64,000 bases of DNA from Clostridia bacterium (GTDB lineage Bacteria > Bacillota > Clostridia > Oscillospirales > Acutalibacteraceae): assembly GCA_017507805.1 (NCBI GenBank), contig JAFWAC010000032.1, positions 1 to 64,000 on the forward strand. Reading direction: 5' to 3'. Both the position numbers and the translations under genes were made by a program. Shown piece by piece: positions 55,861 to 64,000 of the stretch. The stretch's first letter is position 1; the number at the start of each line of letters is the position of its first letter. The notes below the pieces were generated by a model. The model saw only the letters and a list, made by a program, of their open reading frames with translations, did no database searches and had not been told where the DNA came from.

Positions 55861-57936
55861 TTGAAAAAAACAGTTCGTATTTTGGGTGTGTTGCTTGCCG
55901 TTATTTGCTTGATTTCTGCTTTTACATACACAGCAACGGCTAAAACCCCGAATAACAGCTTTACCTACGATTTGGAAAACAATGCGATTTCTGCACCCCA
56001 AGCGGCAGAATTTTGCCTTAATATAACCGGCGAGGAGTTAGGGATTGGCAGCTTTTCCGAGCCGACAGATGTTTTCAGCGACACGCAGGGCAGACTTTAT
56101 ATTGTTGATAAAGGTAATTCCCGTATTGTTATAACCGATGTTCACGGCAGACTTCTTAAGATTCTCGATTCCTTCAATAATAACGGCACAACCGATAAGC
56201 TTAATTTACCCGAGGGTATTACAGTTACCGAAGCAGGGGATATCTATATTTGTGATACAGGGAATTTCCGTTTAGTTCACTTAAATCCCGATTATAGCCT
56301 TAAAAGGATAATTAAAGCTCCTACTGCTGCGGTTTTAGGTGAGGAATTTGAATTTACCCCTGTTAAAATTGCGGTCGATAAGCTTAACCGTATTTATGTT
56401 GTTTCCAGAAATTTCAATTCCGGTATTATAGAGCTTAATAAGGAAGGCGTTTTTAATGAAATATACGGCTCTATTAAGGTTACCTACAGTGTAACGGATA
56501 TATTGTGGAATATGGTTTCAACCAAAGCACAGAAGGAACGCTCGATTGCTTTGGTGCCTAACGAATATAGCAGTGTTTGTGTTGATGAAAATAATTTTGT
56601 TTATGCCTGCTCTGCATATTACGATTCTACTTCGAGTTCTTCTGGCTCTGTCAAAAAGCTTAACGCACTTGGCAATAATGTTCTTGACGGTGTTCCCGAT
56701 GAATCAATAAACCGTAATGTAAAAGGTACATATATCGGTCCTGAAACCTATGTTGATATATGCTCGATGGGTAACGAAATTTACGGTTTGCTTGATAACA
56801 CCCGCGGCAGAATATTTGTTTACAATAACGATGGCGATATGCTCTTTGAATTTGGCGGTAAGGGTATTTATAATACAACCTTCGGTACGGTGGCTGCCAT
56901 CAGCTACTCGAACGGATATTTTTACATTGCCGACTCCCGAAACGATTTTATTTCTGTGTTTGCTCTTACCGATTATGCAAAGCTGTTTTTAAGTGCTGCA
57001 GAATACCATAGCATTGGAGATTATGAAGCTGAAAATTCAGTTTGGGAAGAAATTTATAAGCTAAACAATAACAGTATTTGTGCTATCAGGAATTTCGGCA
57101 GGGTAAATTACCGCGAAGGTGATTATATCGAAGCAATGAAATATTTTAAGCTTGCGAATGACCGCAAAGCTTATTCGGAAGCCTTTGAAAAACAGAGAAA
57201 AATCGTTATAAACGATAATTTTACCCTCATATTCATATCATCAATCGTTATTGTGATTTTGATTATATGCTTTATGGTTTATAAGTCAAAGCATAAAAAA
57301 GAATTTGAAAATAAACAATCCTACAGGGCAACTCTCAGTTATTCAACAAAGGTCATTTTCAGACCGATAAGCGGATTTTGGGATATGAAACGGGAGCGTT
57401 ACGGTAGCACCGCCGCCGCTGTAACAATACTTTCGGTCGTAACCCTGATGTATGCACTTTACAGTAGTCTGGAAGGCTTCATATTTACAAGCGGTACAAA
57501 ATCCGCAAGCTTTGTTATGGGTTTAATTACTGTTCTGTTGCCGTTTTTCCTTTTTATAATGTGCAATTGGTGTGTATCTAACCTTATGGACGGAGAGGGA
57601 AGCTTTAAATATATTTTTATGGGCACTTCTTACGCCCTGACACCTATGATTTTTATATTGCCGGTGTTACTTGTAATGTCAAGGGTTATGACTATGGCTG
57701 AGGACAGTGTATATACCCTGGTTATCGGTATAATGCTTTTATGGGTTGCATATTTAATAATTTGCTCTAATATGCAAATCCATTCTTATTCAATGAGCAA
57801 AACCGTTTTGGTTTTGGTGATAACCTTACTTGTTATGGTTATAGTGATTTTCCTTGCAATGCTTATTTTTGCACTCGCACAAAAGGTAGTGGGAGTTGCA
57901 GTTGATATGTATAACGAGCTGTATCTGCGGTTTTAG
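55861..57936 (+). CDS. NHL-propeller/TPR/Yip1-domain membrane protein
   Basis: 691 residues, start TTG 55861 after GGGAGG. Signal-like N-terminus, then an extracytoplasmic beta-propeller of NHL-type repeats (about 40-365: 'GRLYIVDKGNSRIVITD', 'GDIYICDTGNFRLVHLN', 'GYFYIADSRNDFISVF'). A short TPR-like helical stretch (about 375-440, 'YREGDYIEAMKYFKLAND') leads to a membrane segment (about 454-474) and a C-terminal Yip1-like domain with about five segments. The function is unknown. Its place between the two permease pairs suggests a scaffold or sensor for the transporter. Confidence 0.78.
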   Translation: MKKTVRILGVLLAVICLISAFTYTATAKTPNNSFTYDLENNAISAPQAAEFCLNITGEELGIGSFSEPTDVFSDTQGRLYIVDKGNSRIVITDVHGRLLKILDSFNNNGTTDKLNLPEGITVTEAGDIYICDTGNFRLVHLNPDYSLKRIIKAPTAAVLGEEFEFTPVKIAVDKLNRIYVVSRNFNSGIIELNKEGVFNEIYGSIKVTYSVTDILWNMVSTKAQKERSIALVPNEYSSVCVDENNFVYACSAYYDSTSSSSGSVKKLNALGNNVLDGVPDESINRNVKGTYIGPETYVDICSMGNEIYGLLDNTRGRIFVYNNDGDMLFEFGGKGIYNTTFGTVAAISYSNGYFYIADSRNDFISVFALTDYAKLFLSAAEYHSIGDYEAENSVWEEIYKLNNNSICAIRNFGRVNYREGDYIEAMKYFKLANDRKAYSEAFEKQRKIVINDNFTLIFISSIVIVILIICFMVYKSKHKKEFENKQSYRATLSYSTKVIFRPISGFWDMKRERYGSTAAAVTILSVVTLMYALYSSLEGFIFTSGTKSASFVMGLITVLLPFFLFIMCNWCVSNLMDGEGSFKYIFMGTSYALTPMIFILPVLLVMSRVMTMAEDSVYTLVIGIMLLWVAYLIICSNMQIHSYSMSKTVLVLVITLLVMVIVIFLAMLIFALAQKVVGVAVDMYNELYLRF

Positions 57937-57971
57937 TTTGCAGACTGATTTTACGGGAGGTTTTTAAAAGG

Positions 57972-60515
57972 ATGAAAAAAAGAATATTAAGTCTTATATT
58001 CATTTTTGCCCTGTGCTTATCAGGCTGCGGCGGCAATGCTTCGGTTGCTTCACGAGACGAAAACTGTGTCTATGTTGAAAACGGTACTGCAAAAAACGAT
58101 ATAACCGCAACCGAAATGACGGTTGTGGCTGAAAATAACAGATTGAGGCTTAGCATAAATTATAATACTACCGATATTGAAGTTTTGGATAAAACTTCGG
58201 GACATTCCTGGAGAAGTAATGCTGTGAACCATAAAAGTGCAGCCATCGGTAATGTTTTGGAAATTACCTATTTGAATTCATCGGGTAAGGTGGCTACCAT
58301 GAATTCTATGGACGATAGCATTAAGAAAGGTCAGTTTACCGTATCTGAAATTGAAAACGGTGTATATGTAAAGTATTCGTTCGGTGATATTATTTCCAAT
58401 ATAATCTATCCAACATATATTTCTGCCGAACGGTTTAATGAATTTCTTGAAAAAATGTCTAAACGACAGCAAGCGATAGTTGGTCCCCTATATATTCATT
58501 TAGCAGATGGAATTTACAGTGACGAAATGTATGCCGATTTTCTTGAGCAGTATCCTTATGCGAAGGGAAAGGATGCTTATGTTTTAAGAGAAGGTGAGCT
58601 TTTATCCAATGTTAAGAAGCAGATAACCACCGCATTTTCGGACGCAGGATACACAGAGGAGGATTTAAAAAAGGATTCCGCAGAATTCGGTGTTGACTCA
58701 ACAGTCGGCACTACCACAAACATACAGTTTAATGTCGGTGTTGAATACACCTTGAATAACGAAGGACTCTTAGTGCGGTGTCCGAAAGAGGATATTTTCT
58801 GGACCGACTCTGTCAACGGCATTGAAAAGCTTTCTTTGTTGCCGTATTTCGGGGTACCATCGCTCGGTGACGAAGGTTATTTCCTGATTCCTGACGGCTC
58901 AGGCTCAATTATGAGCTTTTATAACGGAACAGAAGCTGCCGGTCAAACTCTTACAATGTCGGTATATGGCGAAAATCTTTCTGTAAATGCGAATGAGAAA
59001 ATTTATAACAGCGAGCAGGTTATTTTGCCGATTTACGGTATAAAAACCAATAACAGCGCAGTATTGGCAATAATTGAAAACGGTGATGCCATTTCGGATA
59101 TTAATGCAGTTTCCGGTACAGACTCATTAGCCGCGCGTATATGGTCAAGCTTTAATTTACTTGATACTCAGTTAGTTTATGCAAAATCCCTTTCTACCAA
59201 GAATACAAATATTGCAAATGCATCATATACGATGGAACAGGCAACTGCTTACGAGGGTGATATTGCTGTAAGATATAATTTCTTATCCGGCGATAACGCA
59301 AATTATACCGGTATGGCAAAGGTATATTCTAATTACCTTTTCGGTGATAAAAAGACTAAGTCTAATCAAATTCCGCTTTATCTTGATGTAATCCATGCTG
59401 TGGATTATACCGAGGTCGCTGTTGGATTTTCCCGTGATGTTGTAAGTACAATCACAACCTTTGAACAGACAGAAAAAATTTCTGATGCGTTGAAAAATGC
59501 CGGCATTGAAAGACAGAATATTATTTTGTCCGGTTGGCAAAAAAACGGTTTGAGAACAGGTTATGCCGATAATATTAAAATACTTTCCGATGCCGGCGGA
59601 AAAAAAGGATTACTTTCTTTAATCGAAAATTTGAATAACGGTAATATAAATGTGTTTCCTGACCTTGATGTTCAGCTAACATATAAATCTGCACTCGGCA
59701 GTAATATAAAGAAATCTTTAGTTTCCAGAAGTCTTGTGCAACAGATTGCAAAGCTCAATTCGTTTAATTTATCAACATTCCAAAAGAAGGATTATATTGC
59801 TTATGTGATGACTCCTGAATATACTGCCGATAATATAAAGAAAATTCCGGAATTACTTTCAGATTATGGCTTATCATCTGTTTCGTTAAGATATTTGGGT
59901 AAATACAACATCCCTGATTATGATGACGGTGATGTTGTGGACCGTCAAGAAGCCTCTGTGATTATTGCCAAGGCTTTGAATGAAAGCAAAGAAAAATATT
60001 CAAGTATTCTAACCCAAACGGGCAACGCCTATACGGCACCTTTTATGAGCGATATAATTAAGTTGCCGCTTTATAGCAAACGGTATAACAACACCGTGGA
60101 AATCCCCTTTACCGCAATGGTTTACAACGGTCATGTCAATTTTTCCGGAAAGGCGCTTAATCTTAACGGCGGAACTCAAAAAGACCTTTTAAAACTTATT
60201 GAATCGAATGCAGGATTGCTTTACTCTGTATCTTGGGAAAGAGACAGCAATCTTACAGACAGTGAATTTCATGAATATTATTCCATTTGCTTTGAGGATT
60301 TAAAGGATGTAATAATACAAAATTATGAATATGTTTCCAATGCATTGTCTGATGTTTACGGTCGGTCTGTGGCTAACCACGAGATTTTACAAACCAATGT
60401 TGTCAAGGTAACTTATGAAAACGGAGTATATTTTATAATTAATTATAATGAATATGCCGTTAATGTACTTGGTACTGAGGTTGCGGCAAACAGCTATGTA
60501 AAGGGAGGTAATTAA
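57972..60515 (+). CDS. DUF5696 lipoprotein
   Basis: 847 residues. Lipobox LSGC with Cys19. The body matches what I know as DUF5696: N-terminal beta region ('LRLSINYNTTDIEVLDKTSG', 'HSWRSN'), then 'GYFLIPDGSGSIMSFYNG', and a long C-terminal alpha/beta region that may be a TIM barrel ('LYLDVIHAVDYTE', 'ILSGWQKNGLRTG'). The PDGSG motif recalls glycosidase N-terminal sandwiches of the GH101/GH31 kind, so a surface glycosidase or glycan-binding protein is possible. RBS GGGAGG. It directly precedes the second permease pair, where a binding protein would be expected. Confidence 0.75.
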   Translation: MKKRILSLIFIFALCLSGCGGNASVASRDENCVYVENGTAKNDITATEMTVVAENNRLRLSINYNTTDIEVLDKTSGHSWRSNAVNHKSAAIGNVLEITYLNSSGKVATMNSMDDSIKKGQFTVSEIENGVYVKYSFGDIISNIIYPTYISAERFNEFLEKMSKRQQAIVGPLYIHLADGIYSDEMYADFLEQYPYAKGKDAYVLREGELLSNVKKQITTAFSDAGYTEEDLKKDSAEFGVDSTVGTTTNIQFNVGVEYTLNNEGLLVRCPKEDIFWTDSVNGIEKLSLLPYFGVPSLGDEGYFLIPDGSGSIMSFYNGTEAAGQTLTMSVYGENLSVNANEKIYNSEQVILPIYGIKTNNSAVLAIIENGDAISDINAVSGTDSLAARIWSSFNLLDTQLVYAKSLSTKNTNIANASYTMEQATAYEGDIAVRYNFLSGDNANYTGMAKVYSNYLFGDKKTKSNQIPLYLDVIHAVDYTEVAVGFSRDVVSTITTFEQTEKISDALKNAGIERQNIILSGWQKNGLRTGYADNIKILSDAGGKKGLLSLIENLNNGNINVFPDLDVQLTYKSALGSNIKKSLVSRSLVQQIAKLNSFNLSTFQKKDYIAYVMTPEYTADNIKKIPELLSDYGLSSVSLRYLGKYNIPDYDDGDVVDRQEASVIIAKALNESKEKYSSILTQTGNAYTAPFMSDIIKLPLYSKRYNNTVEIPFTAMVYNGHVNFSGKALNLNGGTQKDLLKLIESNAGLLYSVSWERDSNLTDSEFHEYYSICFEDLKDVIIQNYEYVSNALSDVYGRSVANHEILQTNVVKVTYENGVYFIINYNEYAVNVLGTEVAANSYVKGGN

Positions 60516-60517
60516 GG

Positions 60518-61423
60518 GTGAAAAACAAAAAAACGCTTTCCTTTGAAAGAAGACAGGCGAGAAGCGGTTACATATTTTGCCTCCCGTTTATTATAGGTTT
60601 TATTCTGTTTGTGGGCTTCCCACTTATTAAGGTGATTGGATTTAGCTTTCATAATCTATTTGTGGGTACTGTTACTTATGATACAGAATTTGTTGGATTA
60701 GAGCATTATAACAGAATTTTGTTTGTTGATCCTGATTTCAGAAAAACGGTTGTAAGCTCGATAGGCGAGATGTTATTTAATGTTCCTGTTGTAGTAATGT
60801 TCTCGTTTTTTATAGCGAGCTTGCTTAATCAAAGATTTATTGGCAGAACGGTATTCAGAGCAATACTTTTCTTGCCGGTGGTTTTTGCTTCAGGATTAGT
60901 TACCTCGATTACAAGCGGTGACTTTATCAGCAATAATATGCAGAATATCGGCAGCCTTTCGGGTGAGTCGAATGCGATGTTTGCCGGCACCTTTACAGAC
61001 ATATTACTTGAGATGGATATCGGTAACGGAGTTGTTGAGTTTATAGAGGATTTGGTTTCCAGAATTGAGGACATTACTACTATGGCGGCGGTGCCCTCGG
61101 TTATATTTCTTTCGGGTATGCAATCAATTTCTCCAAGCGTTTTTGAAGCGTCTTATATTGAAGGTGCTTCCGGTTGGGACGTGTTTTGGAAAATAACCTT
61201 TCCCATGGTAAGCCCTTTGGTGCTTGTAAATATTGTTTATTGTATCGTAGACTCGTTCACAAGCGCTACAAATACCGCAATTACATCTATACATAATGTA
61301 TTGTTTGTTAATGCAAAGTATGGATTAGGCTCAGCAATGGCTATTTTTTATCTTGCAATTGTCGGTGTCTTTATTGCGGTAGTGTTTGTTTTGATAAGGA
61401 GGTTGGTGTACTATTATGACTAA
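60518..61423 (+). CDS. Sugar ABC transporter permease (second pair, UgpA type)
   Basis: 301 residues, start GTG 60518 after GGGAGG. Six membrane segments and the EAA loop 'EASYIEGASGWDVFWKITFP'. An extra outer stretch of about 50 residues ('ILLEMDIGNGVVEFIEDLVS') lies between segments 3 and 4 and is unusual for the family; it could contact the DUF5696 or propeller protein. Overlaps the next permease by 8 bp. Confidence 0.9.
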   Translation: MKNKKTLSFERRQARSGYIFCLPFIIGFILFVGFPLIKVIGFSFHNLFVGTVTYDTEFVGLEHYNRILFVDPDFRKTVVSSIGEMLFNVPVVVMFSFFIASLLNQRFIGRTVFRAILFLPVVFASGLVTSITSGDFISNNMQNIGSLSGESNAMFAGTFTDILLEMDIGNGVVEFIEDLVSRIEDITTMAAVPSVIFLSGMQSISPSVFEASYIEGASGWDVFWKITFPMVSPLVLVNIVYCIVDSFTSATNTAITSIHNVLFVNAKYGLGSAMAIFYLAIVGVFIAVVFVLIRRLVYYYD

Positions 61424-62369
61424 CACGCAATCTGCCTATAAAGCTTATAATCCTAAGATAGTAAAAACAAAGAAAATTGCAGGTAAAAGTGTTATTTCGA
61501 TACTGAGATTTTTCTTTCTTTTTGGTATCAGCTTCGTAATAATTTATCCTATTTTGTCAATGATTTGCGGCTCTTTTATGTCGGTAGACGATTTGGTTGA
61601 TATTACGGTTAAATATTTCCCCAAAAATTTCACATTTGATAATTATGTAAAAGCGGCAAAAGCGCTGAATTTTCCTGACACATTAATTACATCGGTTATA
61701 ATTTTTGGGATAACCTCATTGCTTCAGGCTTTTTCATGTACCCTTGTGGGTTATGGGCTGGCAAGATTTAAATTCAAGCTTAACGGATTGATTTTTATCT
61801 GTGTAATAATTCAGTTGCTTATTCCGCCTGATACTATAATGCTTACAAGATACATAGAGTTTCGTTATTTTGATTTATTCGGTTTGGGCAATCTATTCGG
61901 TTTAGATTCTATAAATCTGACCTCAACGGCATTACCGTTATATGTTTTGGGTATAACCGGAACGGGACTTAAAAACGGTCTTTTTATATTTATGCTGAGA
62001 CAGTATTTTAAGGGCTTGCCTAAATCGCTTGAAGAAGCTGCGTATGTTGACGGTTGTAATCCGTTCAGAGCATTTGTTTCGATTATGTTACCGTGTGCAA
62101 AAACTATGATGGTGACCATATTCCTGTTTTCCTTTGTTTGGCTTTGGACTGATATGACCGTTGCTCCGACACTTACAACAAGTGATATTTTGGTCAATAT
62201 GACATATATGATAAAATCAACGATGGAGGATAATTCGGGCGGTTTGGTGACCTCTCTGCTTAAAAATTCCGGTGTTGTACTTATAATACTTCCTGTTGTG
62301 ATTGTCTATTTAGTGTGTCAAAAGGCTTTCATTCAAGGTATCGAAAGCTCCGGTATAACCGGAACTTAA
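61416..62369 (+). CDS. Sugar ABC transporter permease (second pair, UgpE type)
   Basis: 317 residues, six membrane segments, EAA loop 'EAAYVDGCNPFRAFVSIMLP'. Partner of the upstream permease. Like the first pair, it has no ATPase gene beside it. Confidence 0.9.
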   Translation: MTNTQSAYKAYNPKIVKTKKIAGKSVISILRFFFLFGISFVIIYPILSMICGSFMSVDDLVDITVKYFPKNFTFDNYVKAAKALNFPDTLITSVIIFGITSLLQAFSCTLVGYGLARFKFKLNGLIFICVIIQLLIPPDTIMLTRYIEFRYFDLFGLGNLFGLDSINLTSTALPLYVLGITGTGLKNGLFIFMLRQYFKGLPKSLEEAAYVDGCNPFRAFVSIMLPCAKTMMVTIFLFSFVWLWTDMTVAPTLTTSDILVNMTYMIKSTMEDNSGGLVTSLLKNSGVVLIILPVVIVYLVCQKAFIQGIESSGITGT

Positions 62370-62396
62370 AATTAATAAGAAAGGTTTGTGAGAAAA

Positions 62397-64000
62397 GTGA
62401 AAATGAATGTGACGCTAAAAAAGCTTATGAGCTGTCCAAAAACGTTACTTGCTGTTTTGTGCGCTTTTTGCGTTTTTTTGAGCTCCGCAATTTATTCTGT
62501 AATAGCTATATCAGCACAGAATGTTGTTCAGCCTGAAAACTATTCACTACCGCTTACATTTGATGAACAGTATAATCCGTTTGTTCAGATTGATAATGTA
62601 TACAGCAATACCGAGCATTGGACTAATAACGGAATAGAGCTTGTCGGCGGTGAAGAAGCACTGAACGGTGAATATTCTTTAAAAATTGAAAATATCCGTT
62701 CAGGTAATACAAGAACTGAGATAAGCTGGGCTAAAATTGAGGGTAACCCCGATTTCAGTACAAATGATTTCACTGCCGTCACAGGTATTATGCTTCGTGT
62801 AAAAATAGAAAACGATGGAAACACAAGCCATAAATTCAGATTGACATTGTCACAATCCGGACTTTCCGGATACACTTGTATGGCAAGGTTGGGTACGCTC
62901 TATAATGCAGACGGTAGCTTCCGTGGCACAATATCAAGTGCAGATGCCGGTCTTGCCGGTGTATTGCCTGCCGGTTTTGACGGCTTTATATTCCTGCCCT
63001 TTGCAGAAGCACGCGGTCAGCATACATGCATTCAAAATGCTTACGATAATTACTCAACAGCTCCGCAACATATGGTTGATCTTTCAGAAAATTATAGAAT
63101 GACTTTTATTATGCTTGAGAACAACTGGGCGGGCTGTGATGTTTATATTGATGATATTTCATATTATTCGGGAACCGAACAAACAGAGCATCTTGATTTA
63201 CTGAAAGCAAAGGGTTATAATATTACTGCTGTTATTCAGCCTGAAAAATACACCTTACCCCTTTCTTTTGAAGATTTATACAATCCTTTTGTTTCGGTTG
63301 ACAATGTATATGACAGCGCCGACCATTGGGTGAATTCGGGTGTCGGTCTTATAAATAACGACAGTGTTTTAAACGGTGAATATTCTCTCAAAATCGATGC
63401 TATCAGAAACGGAAACTCGAGAACTGAGGTTACTTGGGCGAAAATGAAGGGAAATCCCGATTTCAGCAAGACCGATTTTTCAAAGGTCAGCGGTATAATG
63501 CTGCGTCTTAAGATTACAGGCAGCAAAAGTACAGCAGCTTTACCTTTCGCAATCAGGTTAAGGCAGGGAAGTCTGCAAGCCACTTGCCTCGGCAGAGCTG
63601 CAAAGCTTTATGACCTTGACGGTAATGTTGTTGCACATTCCAACAGGGCGCTTTTGGTTAATCTACCGGCTGATTTTGACGGATATGTATTTTTCCCGTT
63701 TAGCGAAGCTCAGAGTATGAATGTTACAGTTCAGGGCTACTATGATAAATATGAAACATATCCGCAGAGCATGGTTGACCTTTCGCAGGATTTCCAGATG
63801 TATTTTTATATGGAAACTAACAGTTGGAGTGGCTGTGAGGTTTATATTGATGATATGGATTACTATAGCGGTAACACTCATATTGACCATATCAATAAGC
63901 TTTTAGAGTTGGGATATGCGCCGACAGCTGTTCCACAGCCCGAAAAATATACATTGCCTCTTACTTTTGAGGAAAAATATAATCCTTTCGTTCAGGTCGA
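62397..64000 (+). CDS. Secreted repeat protein, cut by the window end
   Basis: The frame is open from the start to the right edge (534 residues seen), so the C-terminus is missing. Starts possible are GTG 62388, GTG 62397 and ATG 62403; 62397 gives the best distance from AAGAAAGG. A Sec signal ends near 'AISAQ' (about 45). From there beta-rich repeats of 236 and 233 residues begin at QPENYSLPLTFDEQYNPF (62529), QPEKYTLPLSFEDLYNPF (63237) and QPEKYTLPLTFEEKYNPF (63936). They share 'LNGEYSLKI', 'GFDGFIFLPF' and 'VYIDDISYY' with the repeats of the GH29-like protein. No catalytic domain is visible yet. Confidence 0.78.
   Translation, partial: MKMNVTLKKLMSCPKTLLAVLCAFCVFLSSAIYSVIAISAQNVVQPENYSLPLTFDEQYNPFVQIDNVYSNTEHWTNNGIELVGGEEALNGEYSLKIENIRSGNTRTEISWAKIEGNPDFSTNDFTAVTGIMLRVKIENDGNTSHKFRLTLSQSGLSGYTCMARLGTLYNADGSFRGTISSADAGLAGVLPAGFDGFIFLPFAEARGQHTCIQNAYDNYSTAPQHMVDLSENYRMTFIMLENNWAGCDVYIDDISYYSGTEQTEHLDLLKAKGYNITAVIQPEKYTLPLSFEDLYNPFVSVDNVYDSADHWVNSGVGLINNDSVLNGEYSLKIDAIRNGNSRTEVTWAKMKGNPDFSKTDFSKVSGIMLRLKITGSKSTAALPFAIRLRQGSLQATCLGRAAKLYDLDGNVVAHSNRALLVNLPADFDGYVFFPFSEAQSMNVTVQGYYDKYETYPQSMVDLSQDFQMYFYMETNSWSGCEVYIDDMDYYSGNTHIDHINKLLELGYAPTAVPQPEKYTLPLTFEEKYNPFVQV
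62529..63998 (+). repeat. Tandem protein repeats of about 235 residues
   Basis: Two full units and the start of a third (62529, 63237, 63936; periods 708 and 699 bp). Strong similarity between units, including QPE-x-Y-x-LPL, EY/SLKI and YIDD-x-x-YYSG, indicates recent duplication. Confidence 0.85.

Noticed and set aside
62397-64000. Possible frameshift in the last gene
   Set aside because: Codon-by-codon reading from 62403 to the right edge shows no stop; repeats stay in frame.

Overview
The window looks like a chromosome segment of an anaerobic, spore-forming, low-GC Firmicute, most likely a gut or rumen clostridium of the Oscillospiraceae/Ruminococcaceae type. Grounds are the moderately AT-rich composition, a YunB sporulation protein, an NfnAB electron-bifurcating transhydrogenase, a split transketolase, the sepF-ylmH-divIVA division cluster, FMN and SAM-I riboswitches, a dockerin protein, and many glycan-use genes. 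Promoters are clear sigma-A types (mostly TTGACA/TTGAAA, 17-bp spacer, TATAAT-like) and most transcription units end in strong hairpins. TTG and GTG starts are frequent, so several starts were set by the ribosome-binding site.

Layout. 1-4.0 kb is accessory: the end of a probable serine recombinase, an XRE regulator, a 56-residue Cys-rich protein, a DUF6273 protein, an intracellular beta-propeller protein and a YgjV membrane protein. 3.9-7.8 kb is a small glycan locus (AraC regulator, GH78 rhamnosidase, HAD phosphatase). 8.0-13.8 kb holds initiator tRNA-Met, a Zur-type regulator divergent from a znuABC-like zinc importer with two matching operator palindromes, an ABC exporter and tRNA-Ser. 13.9-26.6 kb is housekeeping: two FAD proteins, a class B penicillin-binding protein, a PfkB sugar kinase, yunB, ligA, FMN riboswitch-ribU, SAM riboswitch-metK and nfnAB.

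26.7-42.8 kb is one long co-directional run: miaB-ylbF-mutS-MBL-mutL-miaA-hlyD-like-ylmE-sepF-ylmH-divIVA-lspA-rluD-HAD-tktN-tktC. It joins tRNA modification, mismatch repair, septum placement, lipoprotein processing and the pentose phosphate pathway. Most genes are separated by 0-30 bp or overlap, and a strong terminator closes the run.

43-64 kb is a large carbohydrate island. On the minus strand an AraC regulator, a GH36 alpha-galactosidase and a small lipoprotein form one operon. On the plus strand come a 1365-residue secreted protein (GH29-like domain, four repeats of about 240 residues, dockerin), a 941-residue solute-binding protein fused to two carbohydrate-binding-like modules, two sugar permeases, a membrane protein with an NHL-like propeller plus Yip1 domain, a DUF5696 lipoprotein, a second permease pair, and the start of another secreted repeat protein that runs off the window. 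No transport ATPase is encoded here, so a shared ATPase elsewhere is implied. This island is the most promising place for an undescribed system: a surface glycan capture and import apparatus with unusual membrane-anchored partners.

All calls come from reading the sequence and from remembered family knowledge. No database search was run.
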